Shown piece after piece: positions 1 to 8,296 of a stretch of 64,000 nt of DNA. Source of the stretch: an uncultured Oscillibacter sp. (GTDB lineage Bacteria; Bacillota; Clostridia; Oscillospirales; Oscillospiraceae); the NCBI GenBank assembly GCA_910587705.1, contig CAJUMX010000003.1, positions 124,001 through 188,000 on the forward strand. The letters are read 5' to 3'. The notes under the pieces are model-generated. The model saw only the letters and a list, made by a program, of their open reading frames with translations. It was not told the DNA's origin and ran no database searches. Within the stretch, counting starts at the first letter, position 1. Each line of letters opens with the position of its first letter. The position numbers were made by a program, and so were the translations under genes.

Positions 1-201
1 CCCTGCCCCTGCTACGAGGTGGACGGCAGAGAGGTGGAGGAAGCAGCCTTCCGGGCCGCCCTAGAGGAGCTGGTGACGGACCGGCTGGTTCCCCGGGAGG
101 ACTGGACGCCCCGGGAGCTTCCGGAGGAGGACGGACAGCCTCCGGGGCAGGCGGCGGAAAGGGGGAGCGGGCTCCGGCCCCCTCCCCCTTCCTGTTTGTG
201 A
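1..201 (+). CDS. 3' end of an unidentified protein (cut by window edge)
   Basis: An open frame enters from the left edge and stops at TGA 199-201. The visible 66 residues start with a short Cys-Pro-Cys stretch and are then acidic and proline-rich, with no motif I recognise. The stop lies just before the convergent korC stop, which suits a real gene end. The frame is GC-rich and could also be open by chance. Confidence 0.35.
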   Translation, partial: PCPCYEVDGREVEEAAFRAALEELVTDRLVPREDWTPRELPEEDGQPPGQAAERGSGLRPPPPSCL

Positions 202-208
202 TGCTTGT

Positions 209-751
209 TCAGGCAGGCTTTCCGCACGCCATGCCCCGTTTCAGGGCCTCCAGATTCAGCGGAACCAGCTTGGCCTTCTTCCCGGTGAACATCTCCGCGA
301 TCATGGTCTCAATGGTCGCCTGCTTCAGTGCCCCCGTGGCGGCCACGTAGGCCCCCAGCATCACCATGTTGGCGACCTTCGGGTTTCCCAGCTCCGCCGC
401 GATTTCGTCGCAGGGGACGTAGACCGCCGTCACATCCTCCCGGCTCACCTTGTCGGGGATGATGCTGCTGTTGACAAACACCGTGCCCCCGGGGGCCACC
501 CGGCTTTCAAACTTCGCCAGGGCCGCCCGGTTCATGGCCACCACCTCGCTGGGCCGTTCCACCAGGGGCGCGCCGATCCGCTCGTCGCTGATGATCACCG
601 TGCAGTTGGCGGTGCCGCCCCGCATCTCGGGGCCGTAGGAGGGGACCCAGGACGCTTCCAGGTCCTCCGCCACGGCGGCCTCCACCAGGTTCTTCCCGAT
701 GGACATGACGCCCTGACCGCCGAAGCCGGACAGAATCACTTCCTTTTTCAT
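209..751 (-). CDS. korC: 2-oxoacid:ferredoxin oxidoreductase gamma subunit
   Basis: This 180-aa protein is the gamma subunit of a CoA-dependent 2-oxoacid:ferredoxin oxidoreductase, a cytoplasmic complex that decarboxylates a 2-oxoacid to acyl-CoA and reduces ferredoxin. The glycine-rich GFGGQGV motif at residues 9-15 and the SYGPEMRGGTANC block around 38-50 are typical of the family. Length is normal. It is the fourth gene of a D-A-B-C order and begins 1 bp after the beta-subunit stop. The order fits both 2-oxoglutarate (Kor) and branched-chain 2-oxoacid (Vor) enzymes, so the kor symbol is provisional. Confidence 0.85.
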   Translation of the reverse strand: MKKEVILSGFGGQGVMSIGKNLVEAAVAEDLEASWVPSYGPEMRGGTANCTVIISDERIGAPLVERPSEVVAMNRAALAKFESRVAPGGTVFVNSSIIPDKVSREDVTAVYVPCDEIAAELGNPKVANMVMLGAYVAATGALKQATIETMIAEMFTGKKAKLVPLNLEALKRGMACGKPA

Positions 752-752
752 A

Positions 753-1496
753 TCACGTCGCCTCCGTATCCTTGATAACGCCCAGGGGATAGTAAGCGGC
801 CATATGCTCCGTCAGCCATTGGTTGGCCTCGTCGATCTCCATGCCCCAGTTGGTGGGACAGGCCGCCAGCACCTCCACGAAGGTGAAGCCGTCCCCGGCC
901 ATCTGGCGCTGGAAGGCCTTTTTCAGGGCCTTTTTCGTCTTGTTCAGGTGGGGGATGTCCGTGACGCAGACCCGCTCGGCGTAGACGCAGCCGTCCAGGG
1001 TGGAGAGCATCTCGGCCACCCGGATGGGCATGCCCGCCTGTTCCTTGGTGCGGCCCAGGGGGGCGGTGGTGGCCTTCTGGCCGATGAGGGTGGTGGGGGC
1101 CATTTGCCCGCCCGTCATGCCGTAGATGGCGTTGTTGATAAAGATGGTGGTGAATTTCTCCCCCCGCATGGCGGCGTGGACAATCTCCGCCGCGCCGATG
1201 GAGGCCAGGTCCCCGTCCCCCTGGTAGGTGAAAACGGGCTGGGTGGGATGGGTGCGCTTCACGGCGGTGGCCACCGCCGGGGCCCGGCCATGGGCCGCCT
1301 CGATGGTGTCGAAGGAGAAGTAGTTTCCCGCAAAGACGGCGCAGCCCACGGGGCAAATGCCGATGGCCGTCCCCAGGGCGTCCATCTCCTCCAGAATTTC
1401 GCCGATGAGCTTATGTACGATGCCGTGGGCGCAGCCGGGGCAGTAATGGAGCTCCGTGTCCTGGAGGCCCTTGGTCTTTTGATAAATCGTCGTCAT
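753..1496 (-). CDS. korB: 2-oxoacid:ferredoxin oxidoreductase beta (TPP) subunit
   Basis: This 247-aa subunit binds thiamine diphosphate. A C-P-G-C pair lies at residues 19-22 and further cysteines near 48 and 52, as expected for the Fe-S ligands of the beta subunit. The TPP motif runs from GDGD at 93-96 to NNAIYGMTGG at 121-130. It follows the alpha subunit with a 1-bp gap, so the two are probably translationally coupled. Substrate (2-oxoglutarate or 2-oxoisovalerate) cannot be decided from the sequence alone. Confidence 0.88.
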   Translation of the reverse strand: MTTIYQKTKGLQDTELHYCPGCAHGIVHKLIGEILEEMDALGTAIGICPVGCAVFAGNYFSFDTIEAAHGRAPAVATAVKRTHPTQPVFTYQGDGDLASIGAAEIVHAAMRGEKFTTIFINNAIYGMTGGQMAPTTLIGQKATTAPLGRTKEQAGMPIRVAEMLSTLDGCVYAERVCVTDIPHLNKTKKALKKAFQRQMAGDGFTFVEVLAACPTNWGMEIDEANQWLTEHMAAYYPLGVIKDTEAT

Positions 1497-1497
1497 G

Positions 1498-2565
1498 TCA
1501 CTTGACCTCCTTCCAGGCTTCCTGGGCCGCCCGCTCCACCTCGGACACGCCGGGGATTTTGCCGCCGCAGCGGCCGTAGAACTTCACGGGCTTTCGCTCC
1601 GCAACCGCCAGGTTCACGTCGTCCAACATCTGCCCCAGGCTCATTTCCACCGTCAGGAAAACCTTCACCCGGTCCAGGGCAGCGATCTCCCGCAGTCGCG
1701 CGTAAGGATAGGGCCACAGGGTAATGGGGCGGAATACGCCGGCCTTGATCCCCTGCTTGCGCAGATTCTCCGCCGCCGTCTGGGCCACCCGGGAGGGGGT
1801 GCCGTAGGCAACCAGGACCATCTCCGCGTCCTCCAGCAGGATTTCCTCCCAGCGGCACTCGTTCTTCTCCATCTCCAGGACCTTCTTGTGAAGCTCCAGG
1901 TTGTGGGCCTCGCAGGAGGGAGCGTCGATGAGCAAAGAGGTGATGAAGTTATTATGGTCCCGGTCACCCCGGCCGCAGGCGGCCCAGGTCTTTTCCGGGA
2001 GGGGGCGCGGGGTGCGCTCCTTCCAGACGATGGGCTCCATCATCTGGCCGATGAGGCCGTCCGCCAGCAGCACCACGGGGTTGCGGTACTGGTCGGCGAT
2101 GTCAAAGGCCTCCTGGGTCAAATCCACCGCCTCTTGGATGTTGGCGGGGGCCAGGACCACGGTGCGGTAGTCCCCGTTGCCGCCGCCCCGGGTGGCCTGG
2201 AAATAGTCCCCCTGGGCGGGCTGGATGGACCCCAGGCCCGGGCCGCCCCGCATGACGTTCACCACCACGGCGGGAAGCTGGCAGGCCGCCAGATAGCTGA
2301 TGCCCTCCTGCTTCAAGCTGACGCCGGGGGAGGAGGAGGAGGTCATGGCCCGCACGCCGGAAGCCGCCGCGCCGTATACCATGTTGACGGCGGCCAGCTC
2401 CGACTCCGCCTGGACGAACACGCCCCCCGACTGGGGCATGTGGAGGGACATGTACTCGGGAATCTCGTTCTGCGGGGTGATGGGATAGCCGAAGAAGCAG
2501 CGGCAGCCCGCCCGGATGGCGGCCTCAGCGATGGCCTCGCTGCCCTTCCAGATTTCTCGTTTCAT
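1498..2565 (-). CDS. korA: 2-oxoacid:ferredoxin oxidoreductase alpha subunit
   Basis: This 355-aa alpha subunit carries the pyrimidine-binding half of the TPP site. The N-terminus (KGSEAIAEAAIRAGC, then FFGYPITPQNEIPEY) is diagnostic of the family. I take the ATG at 2563-2565 because an AAAGGAG site lies about 8 nt upstream; the open frame runs 24 codons further but without a ribosome site. It overlaps nothing, sitting 14 bp after the ferredoxin subunit in the same operon. Confidence 0.88.
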   Translation of the reverse strand: MKREIWKGSEAIAEAAIRAGCRCFFGYPITPQNEIPEYMSLHMPQSGGVFVQAESELAAVNMVYGAAASGVRAMTSSSSPGVSLKQEGISYLAACQLPAVVVNVMRGGPGLGSIQPAQGDYFQATRGGGNGDYRTVVLAPANIQEAVDLTQEAFDIADQYRNPVVLLADGLIGQMMEPIVWKERTPRPLPEKTWAACGRGDRDHNNFITSLLIDAPSCEAHNLELHKKVLEMEKNECRWEEILLEDAEMVLVAYGTPSRVAQTAAENLRKQGIKAGVFRPITLWPYPYARLREIAALDRVKVFLTVEMSLGQMLDDVNLAVAERKPVKFYGRCGGKIPGVSEVERAAQEAWKEVK

Positions 2566-2579
2566 GGGACCGGCTCCTT

Positions 2580-2789
2580 TCAGTCTTTTTCGATGGTGAT
2601 GATGGAATCGGGGCACATCTTCGCGCAGCTGGCGCAACCGATGCAGGCGGCCTCGTCCGTGCAGGACGCCGGGTGGTAGCCCTTCACGTTGGTGCCGCCC
2701 TCCAGAGCCAGGATGTGCTTGGGACAGGCGGTGACGCAGAGCCCGCAGCCCTTGCAGCGGTCCTGGCGGAAGGTGAGGTGGATTGCCAT
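2580..2789 (-). CDS. korD: 2x[4Fe-4S] ferredoxin subunit of 2-oxoacid oxidoreductase
   Basis: A 69-aa ferredoxin with two classic clusters: cysteines at 12, 15, 18 and 22, then 49, 52, 55 and 59, each followed by proline. It relays electrons from the TPP site to soluble ferredoxin. It is the second gene of the operon, preceding the alpha subunit, which gives the D-A-B-C order seen in many clostridial kor/vor operons. Confidence 0.88.
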   Translation of the reverse strand: MAIHLTFRQDRCKGCGLCVTACPKHILALEGGTNVKGYHPASCTDEAACIGCASCAKMCPDSIITIEKD

Positions 2790-2814
2790 GGTTTCTGATC
2801 TCCTTTCCTCTTCT

Positions 2815-3489
2815 TTATTCCCAAGGTTTTTTCATCTGAATGTGTATGGGAAACAGGGGCAGGTCCCGGAGCTGATCCTGGAACCGTGCCTCCGCAATGT
2901 GACAACGGACGGGGATGTTCGTCCGGCGGGAGACCTCCTCCGCCAGGGCCGCGCCCTGCCGAATATCCCCCGCCGTGGTTTCGCCGCAGAGGTGGGTGTT
3001 GTTCACAAGGCCCGTGCAGGCAAGGCCCGTCACCGCCTCGATGGCCCGGAGGACTTCCACGCTGCGCTCCGCCGTGCGGACCTCTGGCCGGGCGGCGTTG
3101 ACTATGTAGAGGAGCTGGTAATCCTCCCTCACGATTCTGGGCCGGTAGCGGGCCAGCACCCGGGCTCCGGAGGGGTCCCCGCCGATGTCCAGCACCCCCC
3201 GGACCGTCCGGTCCTCCAGCACGGCGTGCAGCTCCGCCGGGAGGGCGGGCACATCCGCGTCCGCCAGGGCCTGGGACGTGGCGATGAGCCGGACGCCGGC
3301 GGCCTCCAGCAGCTCCCGGCGCTCCCGGCTGCGGAAGTAGGGGTTTACGATGTCCAGGTCCGCCAGGGCCACCGGCCCCCCCTCCCTTGCCAGGGCCAGG
3401 GCCAGGTTCACGGAAAATTCGGTCTTTCCCGTGCCGTAGTGCCCGGTGACCAGGGTCAGTCGGTGGGGGAAGCGTTCCGCGGCGGTCAA
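2815..3489 (-). CDS. P-loop ATPase leading the korDABC operon
   Basis: A 224-aa cytoplasmic ATPase with a Walker A motif GHYGTGKT at residues 16-23 and a DLDIVNPYF segment soon after, reminiscent of MinD/CobQ-like P-loop proteins. I start it at TTG 3487-3489 because an AAGGAGGGG site lies about 6 nt upstream; an earlier GTG at 3519 would put that site inside the gene. It is the first gene of the operon and is likely co-transcribed with the oxidoreductase. Its role is unknown; a maturation or assembly function is a guess from context. Confidence 0.75.
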   Translation of the reverse strand: MTAAERFPHRLTLVTGHYGTGKTEFSVNLALALAREGGPVALADLDIVNPYFRSRERRELLEAAGVRLIATSQALADADVPALPAELHAVLEDRTVRGVLDIGGDPSGARVLARYRPRIVREDYQLLYIVNAARPEVRTAERSVEVLRAIEAVTGLACTGLVNNTHLCGETTAGDIRQGAALAEEVSRRTNIPVRCHIAEARFQDQLRDLPLFPIHIQMKKPWE

Positions 3490-3554
3490 AAAGACCCCTC
3501 CTTCCAGGAAATAAGTCACAAGTTGTCTGGTATTTTGATACGTTGTATGATGTC

Positions 3555-3583
3555 ATTTTATACTAAACTGCATGGGCTGTCAA
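3555..3583 (-). promoter_or_regulatory. Promoter of the ATPase-korDABC operon
   Basis: On the minus strand TTGACA (3578-3583) and TAAAAT (3555-3560) are separated by 17 bp. The stretch just downstream (3520-3555) holds GTAT-rich half-sites that could be the operator of the divergent FadR-type regulator; that is inference. Confidence 0.8.
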
Positions 3584-3591
3584 GAGCCTTC

Positions 3592-3620
3592 TTGTTTTTT
3601 CCGGCAAAAGGCGGTATAGT
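3592..3620 (+). promoter_or_regulatory. Promoter of the FadR-type regulator
   Basis: TTGTTT (3592-3597) and TATAGT (3615-3620) with a 17-bp spacer, back to back with the kor promoter. The regulator's start at 3690 has a GGAGGAAG site. Confidence 0.65.
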
Positions 3621-3689
3621 ACAGGTACGGTAAATTTCTGACAAACGAACACACGCCCGGCGGGTCCGCCGGAGGATGGAGGAAGCGAT

Positions 3690-4370
3690 ATGGAAGGCAA
3701 ACGCGCCAAGCTGTCGGAGCAGACGGCGGACCGGCTTTATGAGTGGATTGTGGAGGAGCGCCGCTATCCCCCCGGCAGCAAGCTGCCCAACGAAAACGAG
3801 CTCAGCGAGGCCATGGGGGTCAGCCGCACCACCCTGCGGGAGGCCATCTCCTTTTTGGTTGCCCAGGGGGTGCTGGACATCCGCCGGGGAAAGGGCACCT
3901 TCGTGGCGGAGAGCCTCCCCGCCCCGGGGATGGACTTAACCGCCCTGGCGGGGGTCCGCTCCCGGGTCCGGGCCAAGGACCTCTTTGAGATGCGCCTGAT
4001 TTTCGAGCCCGCCACCGTGGCCCTGGCCTGCCAGCGGGCCAGCGACGAGGAGCTGGAGCAGATTCGAAAGAAGGCGGAGCGGGTGGAGCGCATCGCCGCC
4101 GAGGGGGGCAACTGGCCCCTGGCGGACCAGGAGTTCCACTGGGCCATCATCAAGGCCTCCCACAACGAGTATATGCGGCGGCTGTACCCCATCATCAACA
4201 GCGCCGTGGATGAGATTCTGCAAATCTCCCCCAGCCGCCAGCGGATGCAGGACATCGCCCTGGGGGATAACCGGACCATTCTGGATTTCCTCCTGAAACG
4301 GGACGAGGAGGGGGCCCGCTGCGCCATGAGCATCCATATGAAGCATTTGATCAACACCCTCCAGGACTGA
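3690..4370 (+). CDS. FadR-type GntR transcriptional regulator
   Basis: A 226-aa regulator with an N-terminal winged helix-turn-helix (about residues 10-75; key segment KLPNENELSEAMGVSRTTLR) and a C-terminal helical FCD effector domain (about 95-215). FCD regulators usually bind small carboxylates. It is divergent from the 2-oxoacid oxidoreductase operon across 200 bp, which suggests it controls that operon and itself in response to a related acid. The ligand is not predictable. Confidence 0.85.
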   Translation: MEGKRAKLSEQTADRLYEWIVEERRYPPGSKLPNENELSEAMGVSRTTLREAISFLVAQGVLDIRRGKGTFVAESLPAPGMDLTALAGVRSRVRAKDLFEMRLIFEPATVALACQRASDEELEQIRKKAERVERIAAEGGNWPLADQEFHWAIIKASHNEYMRRLYPIINSAVDEILQISPSRQRMQDIALGDNRTILDFLLKRDEEGARCAMSIHMKHLINTLQD

Positions 4371-4547
4371 GGCTGTCCCCCAGCCGGGGACAAGATTGCC
4401 AAACTGTTCGTCAAAATAGATAAAGAACGCGTCGAAAAATTGTCAATTTTGATGTTTGCGGTTCCGGGTTTTTCCAATTCCCTTTGGCAAAACCCACAAT
4501 TACCCGGGGTCCATTCACAAATTGTACACAAATCTGTTCAAACCCTC

Positions 4548-4576
4548 TTAACAAATGGCTGGGGAGGGTGTATAAT
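4548..4576 (+). promoter_or_regulatory. Promoter with a hairpin leader upstream of the 171-aa gene
   Basis: TTAACA (4548-4553) and TATAAT (4571-4576) are 17 bp apart. The 312-bp gap 4371-4682 holds nothing else recognisable except the leader: a perfect palindrome at 4610-4631 and directly after it an 11-bp stem with a TTTT loop at 4631-4656. Neither is followed by a T-run, so they do not look like simple terminators. Confidence 0.75.
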
Positions 4577-4682
4577 GCGTTCGCAAGCTGGGGTTCTTTC
4601 AGGACTCCCGGGAAGGGGGCGCCCCCTTCCCCGCCGTTTCCTTTTGGAAACGGCGGGCCCAACGGATGAAGCGGAGGATGGT

Positions 4683-5198
4683 ATGGAGAGAACCCCCCAG
4701 GAGTGCTTTGAGAAGCTGCTGAATGCCTATTCCCACAACTACGACCTCACAAAGGACGTGGAGACGGAGGAGGGCGGCCATTTTCCCGCCATGGCCCACT
4801 ACTTCCTCCGGGATGAGCATTACCTGGTCCGCCGGGATAAGCAGTTTTACGCCACGGAGCAGCACGACTACACCTATTTCCACGTGGCGGAGCACCTGGA
4901 TGCGGTCGGGGCCAAGGCCCTGACGGAGCGGACGCTCAAGGCGGGTTTGGCCGCCATCCACCCCCACAAGGAGCACATGAGCTCCTTCGTCACCCTGGTG
5001 GTCTTGGCGGAGACCATCGACCCGGAGGCGAAGAAGGTCTTGAAAAAGACCCGCTTCCACAAGAACTACAGGCTGGCACTCCATGGCTGGATGGAGTATC
5101 ACGTCGCCGCAATGGAATGTTCCACCCGGACGTTCCTCTCCAATCCAGCCGGGAGGGGAGCCCGCAAGACCCTGGAGGCCAACTTCGGCTCCAAATGA
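4683..5198 (+). CDS. Conserved-looking hypothetical protein upstream of cstA
   Basis: A 171-aa soluble protein, rich in histidine, glutamate and lysine, with no signal peptide or membrane segment. I do not recognise the family. The ATG at 4683 has a GGAGG site 5 nt upstream; the frame is open further left only through the hairpin leader. It lies 55 bp before cstA on the same strand and may share its promoter, so a link to peptide or pyruvate uptake or carbon-starvation response is possible but only by context. Confidence 0.7.
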   Translation: MERTPQECFEKLLNAYSHNYDLTKDVETEEGGHFPAMAHYFLRDEHYLVRRDKQFYATEQHDYTYFHVAEHLDAVGAKALTERTLKAGLAAIHPHKEHMSSFVTLVVLAETIDPEAKKVLKKTRFHKNYRLALHGWMEYHVAAMECSTRTFLSNPAGRGARKTLEANFGSK

Positions 5199-5253
5199 CC
5201 CTGGGGGCTTTCGCCCCCGCCATCAAGAATCATGAAAGAGGGAGAGTGTTTTC

Positions 5254-6990
5254 ATGAACGGATTAGTACTTCTCATCATCAGTGTCGCCGTGCTGGTCTG
5301 CGGCTATCTTTTCTATGGCCGCTGGCTGTGCAAGCAGTGGGGCGTCGGCGAGCTTGACAAGCCCACCCCCGCCCACGCCCTGGAGGACGGCATCGACTAC
5401 GTTCCCGCCAAGGCCCCCATCCTGATGGGCCACCACTTCTCGTCCATCGCCGGCGCGGGCCCCATCACCGGCCCCATCGGCGCGGCGGGCTTCGGCTGGC
5501 TTGCCTGCACGCTGTGGATTCTCGTCGGCGGCATCTTCTTCGGCGGCGTCCATGACTTCGGCGCCCTGTTCGCCTCTGTCCGCCACGACGGCAAATCCAT
5601 CGGCGAAATCATTTCCACCAACATGAGCAAGCGGGCCAAGACGCTGTTTTTGATCTTTGCCTACCTGACCTTGATCCTGGTGGTGGCGGCCTTCGCCTCC
5701 ATCGTGGCCGGCACCTTCGGCGCCACCTTTACGGAAAGCGGCGCGGTGGATTACGCCGCCTCTGAAGCCAACGCCCGTGTGGCCATGGTCTCTCTGCTGT
5801 TCATCGCCATTGCCATTGTGTTCGGCTTCCTGGTGTACCGCCGGAACGCCCCCATGTCCGTGGCCAGCGTCATCGGCGTCATCGCCATTGTGGCCATCAT
5901 CGCCATCGGCATGAACTTCCACCCCATCTACCTCTCCGCCTCCAGCTGGATGTGGATTTGCGGCATTTACATTGCCATCGCCTCCGTCACCCCCGTGTGG
6001 ATTCTGCTCCAGCCCCGTGACTACCTGAGCTCCTTCCTGCTGTACGCCATGCTGGCCCTGGCGGTGGTGGCCGTGTTCCTGGCCCACCCCTCCATGGACA
6101 GCCTGCCCGCCGTCAACAGCTTCGTGGTGACCAACCCCGACACCGGCGCGGGCAACCCCATCTTCCCCGTGCTCTTCACCACCATCGCCTGCGGTGCCAT
6201 TTCCGGCTTCCACTCCCTGGTCTCCTCCGGCACCACCTCCAAGCAGCTGGATAAGGAAACCGACGCGAAGCCCATCGCTTACGGCGGCATGCTGCTGGAG
6301 TGCGTCCTGGCCATCCTGACCCTGTGCGCCGTGGCCTATGCCTACAGCTGGAACGCGGCCAACCCCGACTCCGCCCTGAAGGGCGCCACCGCCATCTTCG
6401 GCGGCGGCCTGGCCCACATGATTGACGACTCCATCCCCGGCACCTACAGCATCCTCTACACCCTGCTGGTGCTGACCTACTCCGCCTTCTGCCTGACCTC
6501 TCTGGACACCGCTACCCGTCTGGCCCGGTTCATGTTCCAGGAGTTCTGGCTGGATTCCAGCAAGGGCGAGACCCCGGAGAATGTCACCGGTTACAAGAAG
6601 GTTCTCTCCAACATGTACGTCTCCACCGGCATCACCGTGGTGCTGGGCGTGCTGCTGGGCCTGAACGGCTATGAGAAGATTTGGGCCCTCTTCGGCTCCG
6701 CCAACCAGCTGCTGGCGGCCCTGGGCCTGCTGGCCGTGGCCACCTGGCTGGGCAACATCGGCAAAAACAACAAGATGTTCCTCATCCCCATGGGCTTCAT
6801 GCTGATTGTCACCATTTTCTCCCTGCTGATCAACACCAAGAACCAGATTGGCGTGATCTCCGCCGGCGGTGCGGACTGGGGCCCCTATGTCCAGGCCATC
6901 CTGGGCGTGCTGCTGGTGGTCCTGGCGATTATCCTGGCCATTGAGGGTTGCGTGACCATCGCCCATCCCAAGAAGAATCAGAAGGTCTGA
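5254..6990 (+). CDS. cstA: Carbon starvation protein A family transporter
   Basis: A 578-aa integral membrane protein with a dozen or more hydrophobic segments. The GHHFSSIAGAGPITGPIGAAGFGW block near residues 53-75, followed by FGGVHDFG, is diagnostic of the CstA/BtsT family, which imports peptides or pyruvate. It is shorter than the approximately 700-residue E. coli proteins, as is usual for Firmicute members. It starts at an ATG after a purine-rich GGGAG site and ends 75 bp before a strong hairpin. Confidence 0.92.
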   Translation: MNGLVLLIISVAVLVCGYLFYGRWLCKQWGVGELDKPTPAHALEDGIDYVPAKAPILMGHHFSSIAGAGPITGPIGAAGFGWLACTLWILVGGIFFGGVHDFGALFASVRHDGKSIGEIISTNMSKRAKTLFLIFAYLTLILVVAAFASIVAGTFGATFTESGAVDYAASEANARVAMVSLLFIAIAIVFGFLVYRRNAPMSVASVIGVIAIVAIIAIGMNFHPIYLSASSWMWICGIYIAIASVTPVWILLQPRDYLSSFLLYAMLALAVVAVFLAHPSMDSLPAVNSFVVTNPDTGAGNPIFPVLFTTIACGAISGFHSLVSSGTTSKQLDKETDAKPIAYGGMLLECVLAILTLCAVAYAYSWNAANPDSALKGATAIFGGGLAHMIDDSIPGTYSILYTLLVLTYSAFCLTSLDTATRLARFMFQEFWLDSSKGETPENVTGYKKVLSNMYVSTGITVVLGVLLGLNGYEKIWALFGSANQLLAALGLLAVATWLGNIGKNNKMFLIPMGFMLIVTIFSLLINTKNQIGVISAGGADWGPYVQAILGVLLVVLAIILAIEGCVTIAHPKKNQKV

Positions 6991-7065
6991 GCGAACCCAT
7001 GAGCGGAGTGCCAGTCTCCGCCGGACGCGAAGCCTTTTGTCCCGGATGAAAAGAAGAGAGAAGGG

Positions 7066-7095
7066 CCCGGCGGGTATATCCCGCCGGGTCCTTCC
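7066..7095. terminator. Hairpin between cstA and the convergent small gene
   Basis: A 9-bp GC stem (7066-7074 with 7080-7088) around a TATAT loop lies between two convergent genes. The T-run is weak on both sides, so efficiency is uncertain. Confidence 0.55.
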
Positions 7096-7100
7096 GCCTG

Positions 7101-7250
7101 TTACTCCTGGTCTTTGGCCAGGGCGATTTTATCCAGCAGCTCCACAATTTCCTCTCTCGTGTAGGTGTCTTTTTCCCCAGTGGAAAAGATCAGACGCAGG
7201 TCGTATAGCAAAGCCTTCTGTATGTCCTTGCGCACGTTTTCACTCTCCAT
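7101..7250 (-). CDS. Small hypothetical protein (49 aa)
   Basis: A short acidic, helical protein beginning MESENVRKDIQ. The ATG at 7248-7250 has a GGGAGGTG site 7 nt upstream, which supports translation; the frame extends upstream without one. No recognisable domain. Confidence 0.6.
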   Translation of the reverse strand: MESENVRKDIQKALLYDLRLIFSTGEKDTYTREEIVELLDKIALAKDQE

Positions 7251-7384
7251 AAGCAGCACCTCCCTGCGGATATCATACCGGCTTTTCCGTCCCGCGCAAG
7301 CTGTATTTCCCGCCGCCGACAGATTCCCCATGGTTTTTCATGCCCCGTCCGGTAGAATGGGACAAATTGGAAGGAGGCGGTCCC

Positions 7385-8191
7385 ATGGGAGAGGAAAAGC
7401 GGGTGCTGCGCCTGGGGGTGGAGACCATCCGCCCCAATCCCCGCCAGCCCCGGCGGCTGTTTGACGAGGGGGCCCTGCGGGAGCTGGCGGCGTCTATCCG
7501 CCGCCACGGGGTGGTGCAGCCCCTGGTGGTGCGGCGGCGGGGCGAGGGCTGGGAATTAGTGGCGGGAGAGCGGCGGCTCCGGGCGGCGCGGCTGGCGGGC
7601 CTGACGGCGGTGCCCTGCGTGGAGGCGGAGGTGGACGAGCGGGAGTCCGCCCTGCTGGCGTTAGTGGAGAATTTGCAGCGCCAGGACCTCCACTACTTCG
7701 AGGAGGCCGCCGCCATCGCCGACTACCTCCGCAGCAGCGGGGACACCCAGGAGGAGGCGGCGGCCCAGCTGGGGCGGTCGCCCTCGGCGGTGGCCAACAA
7801 GCTGCGGCTTCTCCGCCTCTCCCCGGCCTGCCAGGCGTTTTTGCTGGAAAAGGGCCTGACGGAGCGCCATGCCCGGGCCCTCCTCCGGCTGGAGGACGAG
7901 GAGGAGCGGCTGGCGGCGGCCCGCCGGGCGGCGGAGCGGGGCTGGAACGTGGCCCAGACGGAGCAGTATGTGGAGCGGCGGCTCCAGGAGCTCCAGACGG
8001 CGGCCCCAGCGGGGCGGCGGACGTACATCTTGAAGGACGTGCGGCTGTTTTTAAACAGCGTGGACCGGGGACTGCGCATCGTCCGGGAGGCCGGGGTGGA
8101 GGCCCGGTGCCTCCGGGAGGACACAGAGGAGGAAATTGTCATGACGATTCGGATTCCCCGGCGGCCCGGAGCCCAGCGGGCCGGATCGTGA
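7385..8191 (+). CDS. ParB/Noc-family chromosome-associated protein
   Basis: A 268-aa ParB-family protein. The N-terminal ParB domain contains QPRRLFDEGALRELAASIR and the CTP-binding GERRLRAARLAG box (GERR at residues 61-64); the HTH spans about 121-145 (EEAAAQLGRSPSAVANKLRLL). The start at 7385 has AAGGAGG 8 nt upstream. No parA gene is adjacent, which suits a Noc-like role or a stand-alone ParB. Such genes usually sit close to the jag-mnmE-mnmG-rsmG cluster; here that cluster is 35 kb away. Confidence 0.85.
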   Translation: MGEEKRVLRLGVETIRPNPRQPRRLFDEGALRELAASIRRHGVVQPLVVRRRGEGWELVAGERRLRAARLAGLTAVPCVEAEVDERESALLALVENLQRQDLHYFEEAAAIADYLRSSGDTQEEAAAQLGRSPSAVANKLRLLRLSPACQAFLLEKGLTERHARALLRLEDEEERLAAARRAAERGWNVAQTEQYVERRLQELQTAAPAGRRTYILKDVRLFLNSVDRGLRIVREAGVEARCLREDTEEEIVMTIRIPRRPGAQRAGS

Positions 8192-8296
8192 GAATCGGTT
8201 CTTGTTACTATATTGTAATCACTTTTTCCCGGAATCTGTGTTAGAATACCATGAGAGAGAAACGGCTCTTCGCGGGGGCCGAATTAGGAGGGCTTC

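Noticed and set aside
748..1356. Long frames overlapping korB, and many similar long frames opposite cstA, leuS, pcrA and others
   Set aside because: They are out-of-frame or antisense shadows in GC-rich DNA, with Gly/Pro/Arg/His-rich products and no ribosome sites.
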